Part shown: one piece after another, positions 44,081 to 53,022 of the stretch
How positions within the stretch are numbered: the first letter of the stretch is position 1
How the letters are laid out: every line of letters starts with the position of its first letter
Assembly: GCA_963205315.1 (NCBI GenBank)
Contig: CAUJIO010000023.1
Coordinates: forward strand, 1-64,000
From: Pseudomonadota bacterium
GTDB lineage: Bacteria > Pseudomonadota > Alphaproteobacteria > Rhizobiales > Aestuariivirgaceae
Direction: 5' to 3'
Length of the DNA stretch: 64,000 nt
Notes under the pieces: generated by a model
Told to the model about the DNA's origin: nothing
The model's input: only the letters and a program-made list of their open reading frames with translations
Database searches by the model: none
Made by a program: the position numbers and the translations under genes

Positions 44081-44249
44081 GGGATTTTCAGCCGCGCTCG
44101 TGGGATTACGCTCCGGCCAGGTGGGATTTCGGAACCGCTACGTGGGATTCCGCGGCTGCAACGTGGGGTTCGAGAGCGGTGGCGCGGGATATCTCAGCCG
44201 CAACGTCGGATTTCAGAGACGTGAAGCTGGGATTTGCTGCCGATCGCGT
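44081..44249. repeat. Tandem array of degenerate 21-bp repeats (about 8 units)
   Basis: Units beginning GGGATT or a close variant start at 44081, 44102, 44123, 44144, 44165, 44186 and 44207, exactly 21 bases apart, and at 44229 after one extra base. The rough consensus is GGGATTTCnnnGCCGCnACGT. Units are contiguous without spacers, so it is not a CRISPR array. In one frame it would encode heptads of the form VGFxxxx, in another xWDFxxA, but no ribosome binding site or sensible flanking protein supports translation. It could be an iteron-like or decayed coding repeat. Confidence 0.75.
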
Positions 44250-45060
44250 GGAATTGCCTGGGACAATGGCATCATCCGTTTATATCTGGATATTCAGCCC
44301 GAAAGAGTTCGCAGCTCGACTTTTTGTCGGTGGCCACCACCGGCAGAAGCGTCTTTCCAAAGAGGTCCGCTTAGGTCCACTCCAAGAAGTGAGCATGGAC
44401 ATAGATATGTTGTGCTGCGCGTTGCAGACTGACACGCGGAAGATTGAGAGTCGCACCCCCGCCTGGGCTCGCTCGTCCAGCCATCACCATTGGCAAGCGG
44501 ACCGATGACAACTCTCTGTTCTCGCCATTAGCTCCTGAACTCACCTGTTACAACTGAAGGAATCAGTCGGTTGTCGGTAGTGCTTTGCACCAACCCGGTC
44601 GAGAGCCGGGCCGCTGCATCGGAGCAATTGCCGGTTGGTTCCTTTTGCCCGCCAACCGCAACTGCAGCTTTGAGCACTTGACAGGTGTACCACCGGGGTT
44701 CCGCGAGTAGCGGTTGCTGGCCGGACTTGAGCTTGGGCGTCTCTCTCCTGGTACTCCGCACAGAGAGTATCAGAGTTTCTACTAGGTAAGGCGAGTTCCC
44801 TTCGGCAGCCGGCCGGCGAATCATCGTCTTTGGGCCTCAACGTGTCAGAATCTGCTTCGCTGCCACGTCCAGGCGGCACCTCAGCTCATAGCATTATTAT
44901 CCTTGCCGGGAAGCATATTCCTTAAAAGGCCGTTTGAAGGGCTCAAAAAGTGGTTGTGAACGCCACTCATTCCGAGCTTTTGTGGGGCTCCGATTTCCCT
45001 CGACAGAACAGTGTTTTAGCGACAATCGCGAGGTTGCCTGTTTGACCAGCGAGGATCGCA

Positions 45061-46386
45061 ATGCGCAACTCTGCCTTTGAATCGAAGATCGTCATGATGC
45101 CGGTGGGCGGCTTGACCCCTTACTCGCGCAATGCCCGCAAACACTCGAAGCGCCAGGTGAAGCAGATCGCTGCCAGCATCGAGCGCTTTGGCTTCACCAA
45201 CCCGGTGCTGATCGGCGACGACAACCAGATCATCGCCGGCCACGGCCGGGTAGACGCTGCGAAGCTGCTGGGATTGGAGCAAGTACCGGTGCTGGTCCTG
45301 TCGCACCTCACCCCGGCCGAGCGCAAGGCCTATGTGATCGCCGACAACAAGCTGGCGCTCAATGCCAGCTGGGATGTCGAGATCCTCGCGGATGAGCTTC
45401 AGGGCCTGCTCGACCAGGAGTTCGAGGTGGAACTCACCGGCTTCTCGCTGGCCGAGACCGACAGCGTGCTGCAGGAGGCATTGAACCGGAACCCTGATGG
45501 AACGGCAGGTGAAGCGGACAGAGTCCCGCCCATACCAGCCTCTGCGTCAAGCCGCCCGGGCGATCTCTGGCTGCTCGGCTCCCACCGGCTGCTGTGCGGT
45601 GATGCGCGTGTGCCTGAACACTACCAGCAGCTCCTCGGCAACGACCGGGCCGACCTGGTCTTTACCGATCCGCCCTACAATGTGCGGATCGACGGCAATG
45701 CGACCGGGCTTGGCAAGGTGCGGCACCGGGAGTTCGACATGGCCTCAGGCGAGATGTCGAAGGCGGAGTTCACCGCCTTTCTCTCAACTTGCCTCGGCCA
45801 CATCGCCTCCCACTGCCGGGACGGCGCCATTGCCTTCGTCTGCATGGACTGGCGGCACATGGGAGAACTGCTGGCAGCAGGGTCTTCCAGCTTCACGGAA
45901 CTCAAGAACCTCTGCGTCTGGAACAAGACCAATGGCGGCATGGGCACCTTCTACCGCTCGAAGCATGAGCTAGTCTTCGTCTACAAGGTCGGCACCGCCC
46001 CTCACATCAACAGCTTCGAGCTTGGCCAGACCGGGCGCTACCGGACCAATGTCTGGGATTATGCCGGCATCTCCAGCATGAGTTCCAGCCGGGCCGAGGA
46101 GCTGGCCATGCACCCCACGGTGAAGCCGGTGGCCCTGGTGGCCGATGCCATCAAGGACTGCTCGAAGCGTGGGCAGACCGTGCTCGACCCGTTCGGGGGC
46201 TCGGGCTCGACCCTCATTGCGGCCGAGAGCTGCGGGCGGCGCGCCCGGCTGATCGAGTATGATCCCCTCTATTGCGACCTCATCATCGCCCGCTGGCAGG
46301 CCTTCACCGGAAAGGAGGCTCGACATGCCACCGAAGACTGCTGCTTCGAGGACCTGGCCGCGCTGCGGTCGCGGGAGGCGGCGTGA
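45061..46386 (+). CDS. DNA N6-adenine/N4-cytosine methyltransferase with N-terminal ParB-like domain
   Basis: This 441-residue protein is of a type common in prophages and integrated elements. Residues 1-95 resemble a ParB/Srx nuclease domain (IVMMPVGGLTPYSRNARKHS, IIAGHGRVDAAKLLG). The methyltransferase follows, with catalytic FTDPPYN at about 201-207 and the SAM-binding DPFGGSGST near 378-386. DPPY preceding FxGxG defines the beta class. HPTVKPVAL between them is typical. No restriction endonuclease is adjacent, so it is an orphan methylase. Its stop overlaps the next gene's ATG by one base, so the two form a unit. Confidence 0.92.
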   Translation: MRNSAFESKIVMMPVGGLTPYSRNARKHSKRQVKQIAASIERFGFTNPVLIGDDNQIIAGHGRVDAAKLLGLEQVPVLVLSHLTPAERKAYVIADNKLALNASWDVEILADELQGLLDQEFEVELTGFSLAETDSVLQEALNRNPDGTAGEADRVPPIPASASSRPGDLWLLGSHRLLCGDARVPEHYQQLLGNDRADLVFTDPPYNVRIDGNATGLGKVRHREFDMASGEMSKAEFTAFLSTCLGHIASHCRDGAIAFVCMDWRHMGELLAAGSSSFTELKNLCVWNKTNGGMGTFYRSKHELVFVYKVGTAPHINSFELGQTGRYRTNVWDYAGISSMSSSRAEELAMHPTVKPVALVADAIKDCSKRGQTVLDPFGGSGSTLIAAESCGRRARLIEYDPLYCDLIIARWQAFTGKEARHATEDCCFEDLAALRSREAA

Positions 46387-47285
46387 TGGCCAAGCTCCCG
46401 ATCGACGCCGAGGCCTCAAAACAATGGATCCTCTCCCAGGTCGGCTATGGCAAGCCGCCGCAGCATAGCCAGTTCAAGAAGGGGCAATCCGGCAATCCAC
46501 TGGGACGGCCCAGGAAGAACAAGACCAAACCCTCGAGGGGACCAATACATTCCGGTCCGCTCGAGTTGGTTCAGGAACATCTGACGCGGAAGATTACCGC
46601 CAAGGATGGATCGGGGACCCACCAGGTCCCTGCCCATCTCGCCTCCGTCCGCATGATCGAACAAGGTGCGGCGGAGGGAAGTGTGCAGCTGCGGAAGTAC
46701 TTCTACACGATCACCCGACAGGCTGAACTCGAACAACAGGCGCGCATGGCCGAGGACCGAGCGTTCTGGATTGACTACATCCAACGTCATGCCGAGATAT
46801 CCCGGCTGCTCCGTAAGGCCGATCCCCTCCTCGCCGAATGGCTACCGGCCCCTGAGGACCTCACCATGCAGCCAGGGCTGCTGGCGCAGTATCGCGGCGC
46901 TATCACCACAGGTGAAGCGCAGAACCTCGAACATCTCCGTCGTCTCAGGGATGCACTCATCGCCCAGGTCGCCCTTGATATCCGCAGCGCGCCCCTCTCG
47001 CGTCTCGGAGGTCAGAATAGTCCTGACCTCTCGGTCATCCCACCGCTGATCGCAGCCCTGAACCTCCTGTTCCCGGCCCGCATCGTCCGACAAGGCGAGT
47101 ACTATTGGGATGAGGTCAGCAGGCTGGCGGACGATCCCTCGTCCCTCCTCGACCGCGAGGTTACCCGCCTTTGGGGCGCACTTGGATATCCGCCGATCTC
47201 TGCCCTCGGCAAGATCCCCTTCGAGGCCATCAGGGCCAAGGTTGAACGGGTCTGGAAGAAGGCAATGACAGAGACCGCGCGGTAG
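46386..47285 (+). CDS. DUF5681 domain-containing protein
   Basis: This protein has 299 residues. The N-terminal SQFKKGQSGNPLGRPRK near residues 29-45 is the signature of DUF5681, a family found beside ParB-like methyltransferases and phage terminase genes. The remainder is largely helical, with a charged stretch around LEQQARMAEDRAFWIDYIQRH. The start at 46386 shares a base with the preceding stop. Function is unknown; a DNA-binding or packaging role is suggested only by the company it keeps in prophages. No terminase, portal or capsid gene is visible nearby. Confidence 0.8.
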   Translation: MAKLPIDAEASKQWILSQVGYGKPPQHSQFKKGQSGNPLGRPRKNKTKPSRGPIHSGPLELVQEHLTRKITAKDGSGTHQVPAHLASVRMIEQGAAEGSVQLRKYFYTITRQAELEQQARMAEDRAFWIDYIQRHAEISRLLRKADPLLAEWLPAPEDLTMQPGLLAQYRGAITTGEAQNLEHLRRLRDALIAQVALDIRSAPLSRLGGQNSPDLSVIPPLIAALNLLFPARIVRQGEYYWDEVSRLADDPSSLLDREVTRLWGALGYPPISALGKIPFEAIRAKVERVWKKAMTETAR

Positions 47286-47423
47286 CGATAGCCGTGGCAT
47301 GGAACGCATCCGCTAGATACTCATCTTAGTGGCAAGCAACAGCCTGCCGCGTAGCCGGGAGGCACGCGTTGACTTTGCCGCGTCATCGCACCTATGTCAC
47401 CTGCATTCGCAGAGGGCCGTCCA

Positions 47424-47894
47424 GTGACCGATCCCGAACTTGCAACTGACCGACCCGAACTGGAACGTCGCCGTTCTCTGGACGACACTGAGGCGTTTCC
47501 AGGCAACTGGGTGTGTCTCGCTGGCGACTACGGCAATGATGGTATCTGGAGTGGCGCCGGCCTCTTCTGCACCGTCGGGGACCTTCCGGTTTCAATCGCT
47601 CTGCAAAAGGCCATCGAAGCCTGGGCTTTCAACTACGCAGGGCGGGGCCCTGCGGATGCCAACTTCAGTGAACCCCATGGTCGATGGTTCGATACGACGG
47701 GTTTTGAGCTTGCACGTCAGGTGAGCGCTGCTCTGCCGCACTGGACCGTCGCGTTCTCGAGCGAATTCGGGGTCTATAAGACCCCGTCGGGCCGCAGTTT
47801 CGGCATTGTCACGACTGATGGGACCTTTGCCGACCTCACGATTGAGCAGGAGGCCGTTCGAAAGGCGCTGGTCGACGCAGAGCGTGGAGTTTGA
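47424..47894 (+). CDS. Hypothetical protein
   Basis: This is a frame of 156 residues from GTG 47424, which has AGAGGG seven bases upstream. The in-frame ATG at 47394 would overlap the best promoter (TTGACT at 47369 and CTATGT 17 bases later), so GTG is preferred. Composition is that of a real soluble acidic protein, with LAGDYGNDGIWSGAGLFCTVGDLPVSIALQKAIEAW and HWTVAFSSEFGVY. I do not recognise a family. No signal peptide or membrane segment is seen. It follows the methylase-DUF5681 pair in the same direction and could be cargo of the same element. Confidence 0.55.
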   Translation: MTDPELATDRPELERRRSLDDTEAFPGNWVCLAGDYGNDGIWSGAGLFCTVGDLPVSIALQKAIEAWAFNYAGRGPADANFSEPHGRWFDTTGFELARQVSAALPHWTVAFSSEFGVYKTPSGRSFGIVTTDGTFADLTIEQEAVRKALVDAERGV

Positions 47895-48042
47895 CCACAG
47901 CTGACGCAAAAACCCACGAGTAGCTGCAAAGCCTGGCAAAAGCCGTTCTGGCATCACAGCTCTATGTGCTCATCACAGCAGGCCGGTACTCCGGCCCAGG
48001 AGCACGTGATGTTGTTCGCGGGAATCGCCCTCTGGCAGCCGG

Positions 48043-50022
48043 TCAGCGAGGAAGTGGAATATCAGTGTAAGTGATCCTTCCCAATTCTCGCATCCTCTTG
48101 GCGTATGGGCCGCGGTCGATCAGCATTAGCGAGTCGCGACTCTGCCGAATACGCTCCCGCAACTCGAGTGTCGCCGTCAGATTAACTTCATAGCGCGCCG
48201 TTTTCCCGAAAGACGTCTTGTCTAACACGACACCATACAAGCCTTTGGCATTTTCCAATGAGACGAGGCCACGCTGAACATCGAGCCGAACTCCTTCAAC
48301 TTTCCGCTTCAATGGATCGCCGTAACCACCGCCTCCTGGTGTAGTCACTCGAATAATGTCTCCTTGCTTCACCTTGACAGAGTCCCGCGAAAACTGCACG
48401 AGCTGCTCTTGGGGCGAACCAGGGTTGATTATTGTTCCGCCGGGCATGCCAGCTTCTCCGCCGTTCACGCCCCAACATCCAAACGCCGTCCGATCGCAAC
48501 AGGTCAACAAGAAACCATCCCGAAGAACACGGATGTCCTTTAGGTAACCAAGACCGCCACGGAACTCGCCAGCACCGCCCGAATCAGGCAACAGTGATGT
48601 CCGCTCGACAAGGACTGGAAAATTTTGTTCAATGAATTCCGTTGGCAGATTTCGCGCATTCGGAACCATGTCGACTGCATCTGTTCCATCCGCGTATGAG
48701 CGCGCACCAGACCCAGCCCCGAATACCTCTCTCAGAATAAAATCCTTGCCATCATCTAATTTTCCGTAGAACCCATAAATCTGAAGGGTATTAGAGTCAG
48801 CAACGATATTCCCGTTCAGGGCCTGAGCAAGCGCAGCACAAAACGCGCTCGTGTTTCTGAGGTTTGTTTGCGAACGGTTGGCGACTGCTGCCGGATGTTT
48901 TGGAGCCATAATCGAACCAGATCGATGATAGCTGCGCATTACTCGAGTTACACCCTCGTTTATTGTGATACCTTTGGCAAATTGTTTGAGATAGCCCCCA
49001 AGCCATTTCACCAGGAATCGTCCAGTTGCCGCAAAATTAATTGGTCCCTCAACCTGATCTGACGAATTTGACCAGTCCAGAACAATCTTGTGATCGTCTT
49101 TTAGCAATTCGACTGCGACTTTTACCGGCATATCGTTATTTATGCCGTCACTGTCCACGAAATCTTCTGCATACCATTGACCATTCGGAATCTTGGGCAA
49201 AGCGACATGCTTAAGTGATTCGGCACATCGGTCGATCAACTTATACATACCTGCTTCGACAACGTCCGCGCCTAGCCTTCCACAAAGCTCTTCAAACCGC
49301 CTACCAATAATTCGGCATGCGCCAACGAAAGCCTCTATATCCCCTGCCAGGGCGTCGGGAAAACGCGTATTGCGAAGAATGATATTGTAAACATCAGCAT
49401 TTCGAATTCCAGCGGCCCAAAGTCGGACTGGGGGGATTTGGACTCCCTCCTGAAATATGCTAGTGGAGGTTACTGGCCAACTCCCGACCACAATGCCACC
49501 TACGTCCTGAGTATGCCCATAGATTTGGGCAAACGCCCTTATCTTTGAATCCGCAAAGATTGGCATGACGACACAGTAGTCTGGCAAATGCTGGACTGTG
49601 CCATGCGCTTGAAATACATCATTATATATAAAAATATCTCCAGGAGACATTTGATCCAGTTCGAAGAATGCCCGGATCGGGTCGGCAGTAGCACCAAATG
49701 ACACATGGGTGACACTATCGCAGTCGATGGTATTTATCGCTGCTCGATAGTCATGCTGCTCGCGAATGATTGTTGATCGCGCAGAGCGCTCGACGGCCGC
49801 TTCAGATTCGCTAATGGCAGCCTCAAGAGCGCCTTCTATCACATCTAGTGTGATTGGATCTATTGCTGCTTTGACGCGAGAAATCTTCTCCCATTCCGCC
49901 TCCGGCCTGGGAAACTGCATTGTCCGAAATGGCTCGAATCCATTTCCAAAGAATCGGGACTCATCTATCTCGGACTTCAGACCGCCCGATGACTCTTTGT
50001 CATTTGCCATTTTAGCCACCAT
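48043..50022 (-). CDS. Hydantoinase B/oxoprolinase family protein (HyuB-like)
   Basis: This 659-residue subunit works with HyuA in ATP-dependent opening of cyclic amides such as hydantoins, 5-oxoproline or N-methylhydantoin, and the family also includes acetone carboxylase. Typical features are DPITLDVIEGAL near the start, the segment DIFIYNDVFQAHGTVQHLPDYCVV, GHTQDVGG, LPDSGGAGEFRGGLG and the C-terminal TPGGGGYGDPLKR glycine loop. The ATG at 50022 overlaps the HyuA stop (TGATG), indicating coupling. It is the first gene after the boundary zone and noticeably richer in A and T than the left part of the window. Confidence 0.92.
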   Translation of the reverse strand: MVAKMANDKESSGGLKSEIDESRFFGNGFEPFRTMQFPRPEAEWEKISRVKAAIDPITLDVIEGALEAAISESEAAVERSARSTIIREQHDYRAAINTIDCDSVTHVSFGATADPIRAFFELDQMSPGDIFIYNDVFQAHGTVQHLPDYCVVMPIFADSKIRAFAQIYGHTQDVGGIVVGSWPVTSTSIFQEGVQIPPVRLWAAGIRNADVYNIILRNTRFPDALAGDIEAFVGACRIIGRRFEELCGRLGADVVEAGMYKLIDRCAESLKHVALPKIPNGQWYAEDFVDSDGINNDMPVKVAVELLKDDHKIVLDWSNSSDQVEGPINFAATGRFLVKWLGGYLKQFAKGITINEGVTRVMRSYHRSGSIMAPKHPAAVANRSQTNLRNTSAFCAALAQALNGNIVADSNTLQIYGFYGKLDDGKDFILREVFGAGSGARSYADGTDAVDMVPNARNLPTEFIEQNFPVLVERTSLLPDSGGAGEFRGGLGYLKDIRVLRDGFLLTCCDRTAFGCWGVNGGEAGMPGGTIINPGSPQEQLVQFSRDSVKVKQGDIIRVTTPGGGGYGDPLKRKVEGVRLDVQRGLVSLENAKGLYGVVLDKTSFGKTARYEVNLTATLELRERIRQSRDSLMLIDRGPYAKRMRELGRITYTDIPLPR

Positions 50023-52088
50023 CAATTTCGAGTAGACTTGTTTAGGATTAAGAAGCCGCCTTCCACCGAGTTGGCCTGCCAGCCAGACTCCACCACGATT
50101 GTTGTATCGTATTGTTCAATTATGGAAGGACCGGATATACTTCCTGATACCCTACAGAATGGCCTCTTGTATATTTGACTCGACACAAATTCCCCCACGG
50201 CACGGTCGAACATCTTCCGCGAGCCGATCTTCAGCTGCTCCCACCCTTCTATCATTTGGGTCGACGCAATCTGTTGGGGACGTGCAAGCCCCCCGAAGGC
50301 GGCAAGCGCCATCCCTACTAACTCTACTTCTTGACCTTTGAGAGAGAATCCATATCGGTCTTCATGAGCAGCGTGGAACTGTTCGAAGGAGTCACGCAGA
50401 GAAACCTCCACGCCGACGTCCCGCGACAACGGAACTCGAATCTCGTAGGCCTGCCCCACGTATCGCATCTCGGCGGAAGCTTCATACCGAATTTCATCTA
50501 AGCGGAACCCCTGGCGTACCAAGTCGAGATCACACTTTTCCTTCAACTGATCAAGTTCCCTCCGAACATCATTGATGTTGAGTGAGAGCTCTCGCTTAAC
50601 GCTTGTCAGCGCATGATCAACTCGCACATCAGATAGCAAAAGGCCCTCAGCCGACATCGCACCGGGGGATGCAGGCACCAGAATCGTTACGATTCCCAGC
50701 TGATCAGCTACCAAACATGCGTGCATCGGACCGCCACCGCCGAATGGAAGCAGCGTAAATTTGCGAGGATCTCGACCACGACTGACCGAGACCCGCCGAA
50801 TTCCAGAAATCATGTTTTGCACTGCGATTTCCAGGATTCCGTCGGCTGCCTTTTCAAGACTGAGCCCGAGCCGATTTGCCACGTCCCGTTCAATCGCCGA
50901 CCTCGCAGCAGCGGCATCGAGCCCAATCGAGCCACCCAAAAGCGCCGGTGAAATCCGTCCCAATACAAGGTGCGCATCGGTAACAGTCGGACGAGTACCT
51001 CCACGTCCATAGCATGCAGGTCCCGGAGTCGACCCTGCACTATCCGGTCCAACCCTTAGCGCCCCGTTATCAGCCACCCAAGCAATAGAGCCCCCCCCCG
51101 CTCCAACTGTGGTCATGTCAACCATAGGCACTTTGATTTCGTAGTCATCGATTTGCCCCGCATTGAGTATGCGCGGCATACTGCCCTCGATTAGAGCTAT
51201 GTCGGCACTTGTTCCTCCGACGTCCAGCGTAAGTAAATTCCGATATCCAGATAATTGCCCATTGCTCGCAGATGCCATAACACCCGCAGCTGGTCCGGAG
51301 AGAACCGAGTTAAGTGGACGTTTGACTAGCTCAGCTGACTTCGCCAAACCTCCGCTCGATTTCATGATATAAAGGTTGGCCGATATACCCTCATCAGCAA
51401 GCCGCTTTTCGATGCGGCCAATGTATGAGCTCATGAGTGGCATTATTCCGGTGTTTAAACATGTGCCTTGCGTTCTCTCATACTCCCTGTATTCGCGAAT
51501 GATGTCCGATGACAGTGAAACATAGCACTCTGGATGAACCTCCGCGATCAGCTCACGGCAACGCAGTTCATGCGAAGGGTCCACGTATGAATGAATAAAC
51601 GAGACCGCGAGAGCATTGACACCGAGTGCTTTATACTCAAGAGCGGCCTCTCTAACTTCATTCTCATCGAGCGGGCGAATTACACCACCCCGAAAGTCAA
51701 TTCGCTCCGTTACTTCCCGCACCATCTCAAGTGGCACAACGCGCTCAGGTTTGATCCACCAAGTTATGTCACCGAAATCCCCCGGTACATCTTGTCGACG
51801 AATTTCCAGTATGTCGCGAAAGCCTCGGGTGACGATCAATCCCATATCGGGATAGTCGCTCTCGAGAATCGCGTTGGTCGCTGCCGTTGTGCCATGAAGA
51901 ACATTCGATATCTCGTCGGCGCGAAATCCGCTTCTTTGCGCGATCTCTCTGATACCGGAAACGAGTGCGACCGAAGGATCTTTCGGGGTGCTGTTAACCT
52001 TCAACACTTCACGTCGTCCCGTCAATTCTTCCAGGGCAACGATGTCAGTGAATGTCCCCCCAGTGTCGATTGCAATGCGCCACGACAT
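50022..52088 (-). CDS. Hydantoinase/oxoprolinase family protein (HyuA-like, ATP-binding subunit)
   Basis: This 688-residue protein has the ASKHA-type ATP-binding fold. The phosphate loop DTGGTFTDIVALEE lies at residues 8-21, HGTTAATNAIL near 64-74, TRGFRDILEIRRQ follows, LTLDVGGTSADIALI is the second phosphate motif, and GAGGGSIAWV and LPFGGGGPMHA are family hallmarks. With HyuB it hydrolyses a cyclic ureide or lactam at the expense of ATP. It lies 50 bases after the isochorismatase-family gene in the same leftward unit. Substrate cannot be assigned from sequence alone; the urease and amidohydrolase neighbours favour a ureide. Confidence 0.93.
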   Translation of the reverse strand: MSWRIAIDTGGTFTDIVALEELTGRREVLKVNSTPKDPSVALVSGIREIAQRSGFRADEISNVLHGTTAATNAILESDYPDMGLIVTRGFRDILEIRRQDVPGDFGDITWWIKPERVVPLEMVREVTERIDFRGGVIRPLDENEVREAALEYKALGVNALAVSFIHSYVDPSHELRCRELIAEVHPECYVSLSSDIIREYREYERTQGTCLNTGIMPLMSSYIGRIEKRLADEGISANLYIMKSSGGLAKSAELVKRPLNSVLSGPAAGVMASASNGQLSGYRNLLTLDVGGTSADIALIEGSMPRILNAGQIDDYEIKVPMVDMTTVGAGGGSIAWVADNGALRVGPDSAGSTPGPACYGRGGTRPTVTDAHLVLGRISPALLGGSIGLDAAAARSAIERDVANRLGLSLEKAADGILEIAVQNMISGIRRVSVSRGRDPRKFTLLPFGGGGPMHACLVADQLGIVTILVPASPGAMSAEGLLLSDVRVDHALTSVKRELSLNINDVRRELDQLKEKCDLDLVRQGFRLDEIRYEASAEMRYVGQAYEIRVPLSRDVGVEVSLRDSFEQFHAAHEDRYGFSLKGQEVELVGMALAAFGGLARPQQIASTQMIEGWEQLKIGSRKMFDRAVGEFVSSQIYKRPFCRVSGSISGPSIIEQYDTTIVVESGWQANSVEGGFLILNKSTRN

Positions 52089-52138
52089 TCCTACCTCCCG
52101 ATTCTTCCAAAACGAGTCTTGATACTTGCGGGTCTTGA

Positions 52139-52810
52139 CTAACCAATTCGTGCGAGTACGTCCTTCGTGCTTCGGACATCCGCCCAGTTCTTATCAAGAT
52201 ACGCCAAGGCGTGGTCGTGGAGTGCCTTGGTCATCGCAGTGCAGCAATCTTCTACTATTACTTGCCGATAATCCAGATCGCCTGCGTTTCGCGACGTGGT
52301 CTCAACACAGCTATTTGTCCAGATACCGGTCAGAATAACGCTAGAGATTCCCATGTTTCGGAGCATGTGGTCCAAATTCGTCGATGTGAATACCCCCGAC
52401 CCAGATTTTGTCAAAACAACGTCTCCGCGCTGCGGCGCAATTTCTTCGCGGATCTGCGCCTCTCGCTTGTCAACTGGCGTGATCAGACCCTGTTCTCTGT
52501 GCCGCCGAGTCTGGTCGGAGCCATCCCCTATTATCGATGCACACCTCGCATAAATCACAGGTAGACACTTCCTCCGCATCGCTTGGGCCAACTTTGCCAC
52601 GTTCGGCAAAACTGTGTTTTCAATTCGCGAAATTGCGTATTCCGCGCCTTCGGAGTGTCCCAGATCTGCAAGCTTCTTGAACGCGCCGCATTCCCTAGAC
52701 GCAGTCATGTACTGAAGATCAATAATAATCAGTGCGCATTTCGAGTAGTCAAATTGTGCTTCGGGGACCCGGATGATGGCGTCCCATGCCTCTATCGTAC
52801 CAACTGACAT
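52139..52810 (-). CDS. Isochorismatase-family cysteine hydrolase (amidohydrolase type)
   Basis: This 223-residue enzyme starts MSVGTIEAWD at 52810, with TGGAG upstream. The catalytic triad of the family is complete: Asp in LIIIDLQ, Lys in VLTKSGSGVF, and Cys in TNSCVETTSRNAGDLDY. The family contains N-carbamoylsarcosine amidase, ureidoacrylate hydrolase (RutB), biuret hydrolase and nicotinamidase. Beside HyuA/HyuB, a carbamoyl-amide hydrolase acting on the ring-opened product is the most economical reading. It heads the leftward unit, divergent from the GntR/HutC regulator. Confidence 0.9.
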   Translation of the reverse strand: MSVGTIEAWDAIIRVPEAQFDYSKCALIIIDLQYMTASRECGAFKKLADLGHSEGAEYAISRIENTVLPNVAKLAQAMRRKCLPVIYARCASIIGDGSDQTRRHREQGLITPVDKREAQIREEIAPQRGDVVLTKSGSGVFTSTNLDHMLRNMGISSVILTGIWTNSCVETTSRNAGDLDYRQVIVEDCCTAMTKALHDHALAYLDKNWADVRSTKDVLARIG

Positions 52811-52851
52811 CTTTTCACTCCATTTCCAATTGGGCAGCACGCACATGTTAA

Positions 52852-52900
52852 TGCATATGCACTACCTGTCAAGTAGGTTATGTCGACCTATCATCTAGGT
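52852..52900. promoter_or_regulatory. Operator-like half-site array in divergent promoter
   Basis: The gap between the isochorismatase-family gene and the regulator contains ACCT at 52864, TAGGT at 52874, ACCTA at 52886 and TAGGT at 52896, alternating in orientation and 10 to 12 bases apart. A perfect palindrome TGCATATGCA lies at 52852-52861. This is what a HutC-type dimer binding one or two sites would require, and it could control both directions. Confidence 0.5.
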
Positions 52901-53022
52901 TGGAAGTCGCTTGAAAGAACATTTCTTTTCGTGCAAAGAGGTGCAGTTCTCATTCGCTATTGGCTGCGTCCGGTTGGGCAGTTGAATATGGCGAGCGAGC
53001 TGTATTCGCAGGCAAAACATAA

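Larger units (their letters stand above)
43688..45060. other. 1.4-kb gene-poor boundary region with repeats
   Basis: No convincing gene was found between the AKR-Rid fusion and the methyltransferase. The left half holds copies of GAACAGGGAATT in both orientations and a 21-bp tandem repeat array, listed separately. The right half (about 44500-45060) has only short chance frames. I looked for a tRNA or integrase that might explain an insertion point and saw neither. Base composition begins to fluctuate here before the AT-richer stretch that starts near 48 kb. Confidence 0.6.

Noticed and set aside
44160..44190. GGTTCGAG sequence considered as a tRNA T-arm at the island boundary
   Set aside because: It is part of a 21-bp repeat unit; no acceptor or anticodon stem can be built around it.
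44081..44249. Repeat array considered as CRISPR
   Set aside because: Units are contiguous and degenerate with no unique spacers, and no cas genes are present.
44056..44508. Open frame of 150 codons over the 21-bp repeats
   Set aside because: The frame exists because the period is divisible by three; other frames are open too, there is no ribosome binding site, and the sequence beyond the repeats does not look like protein.
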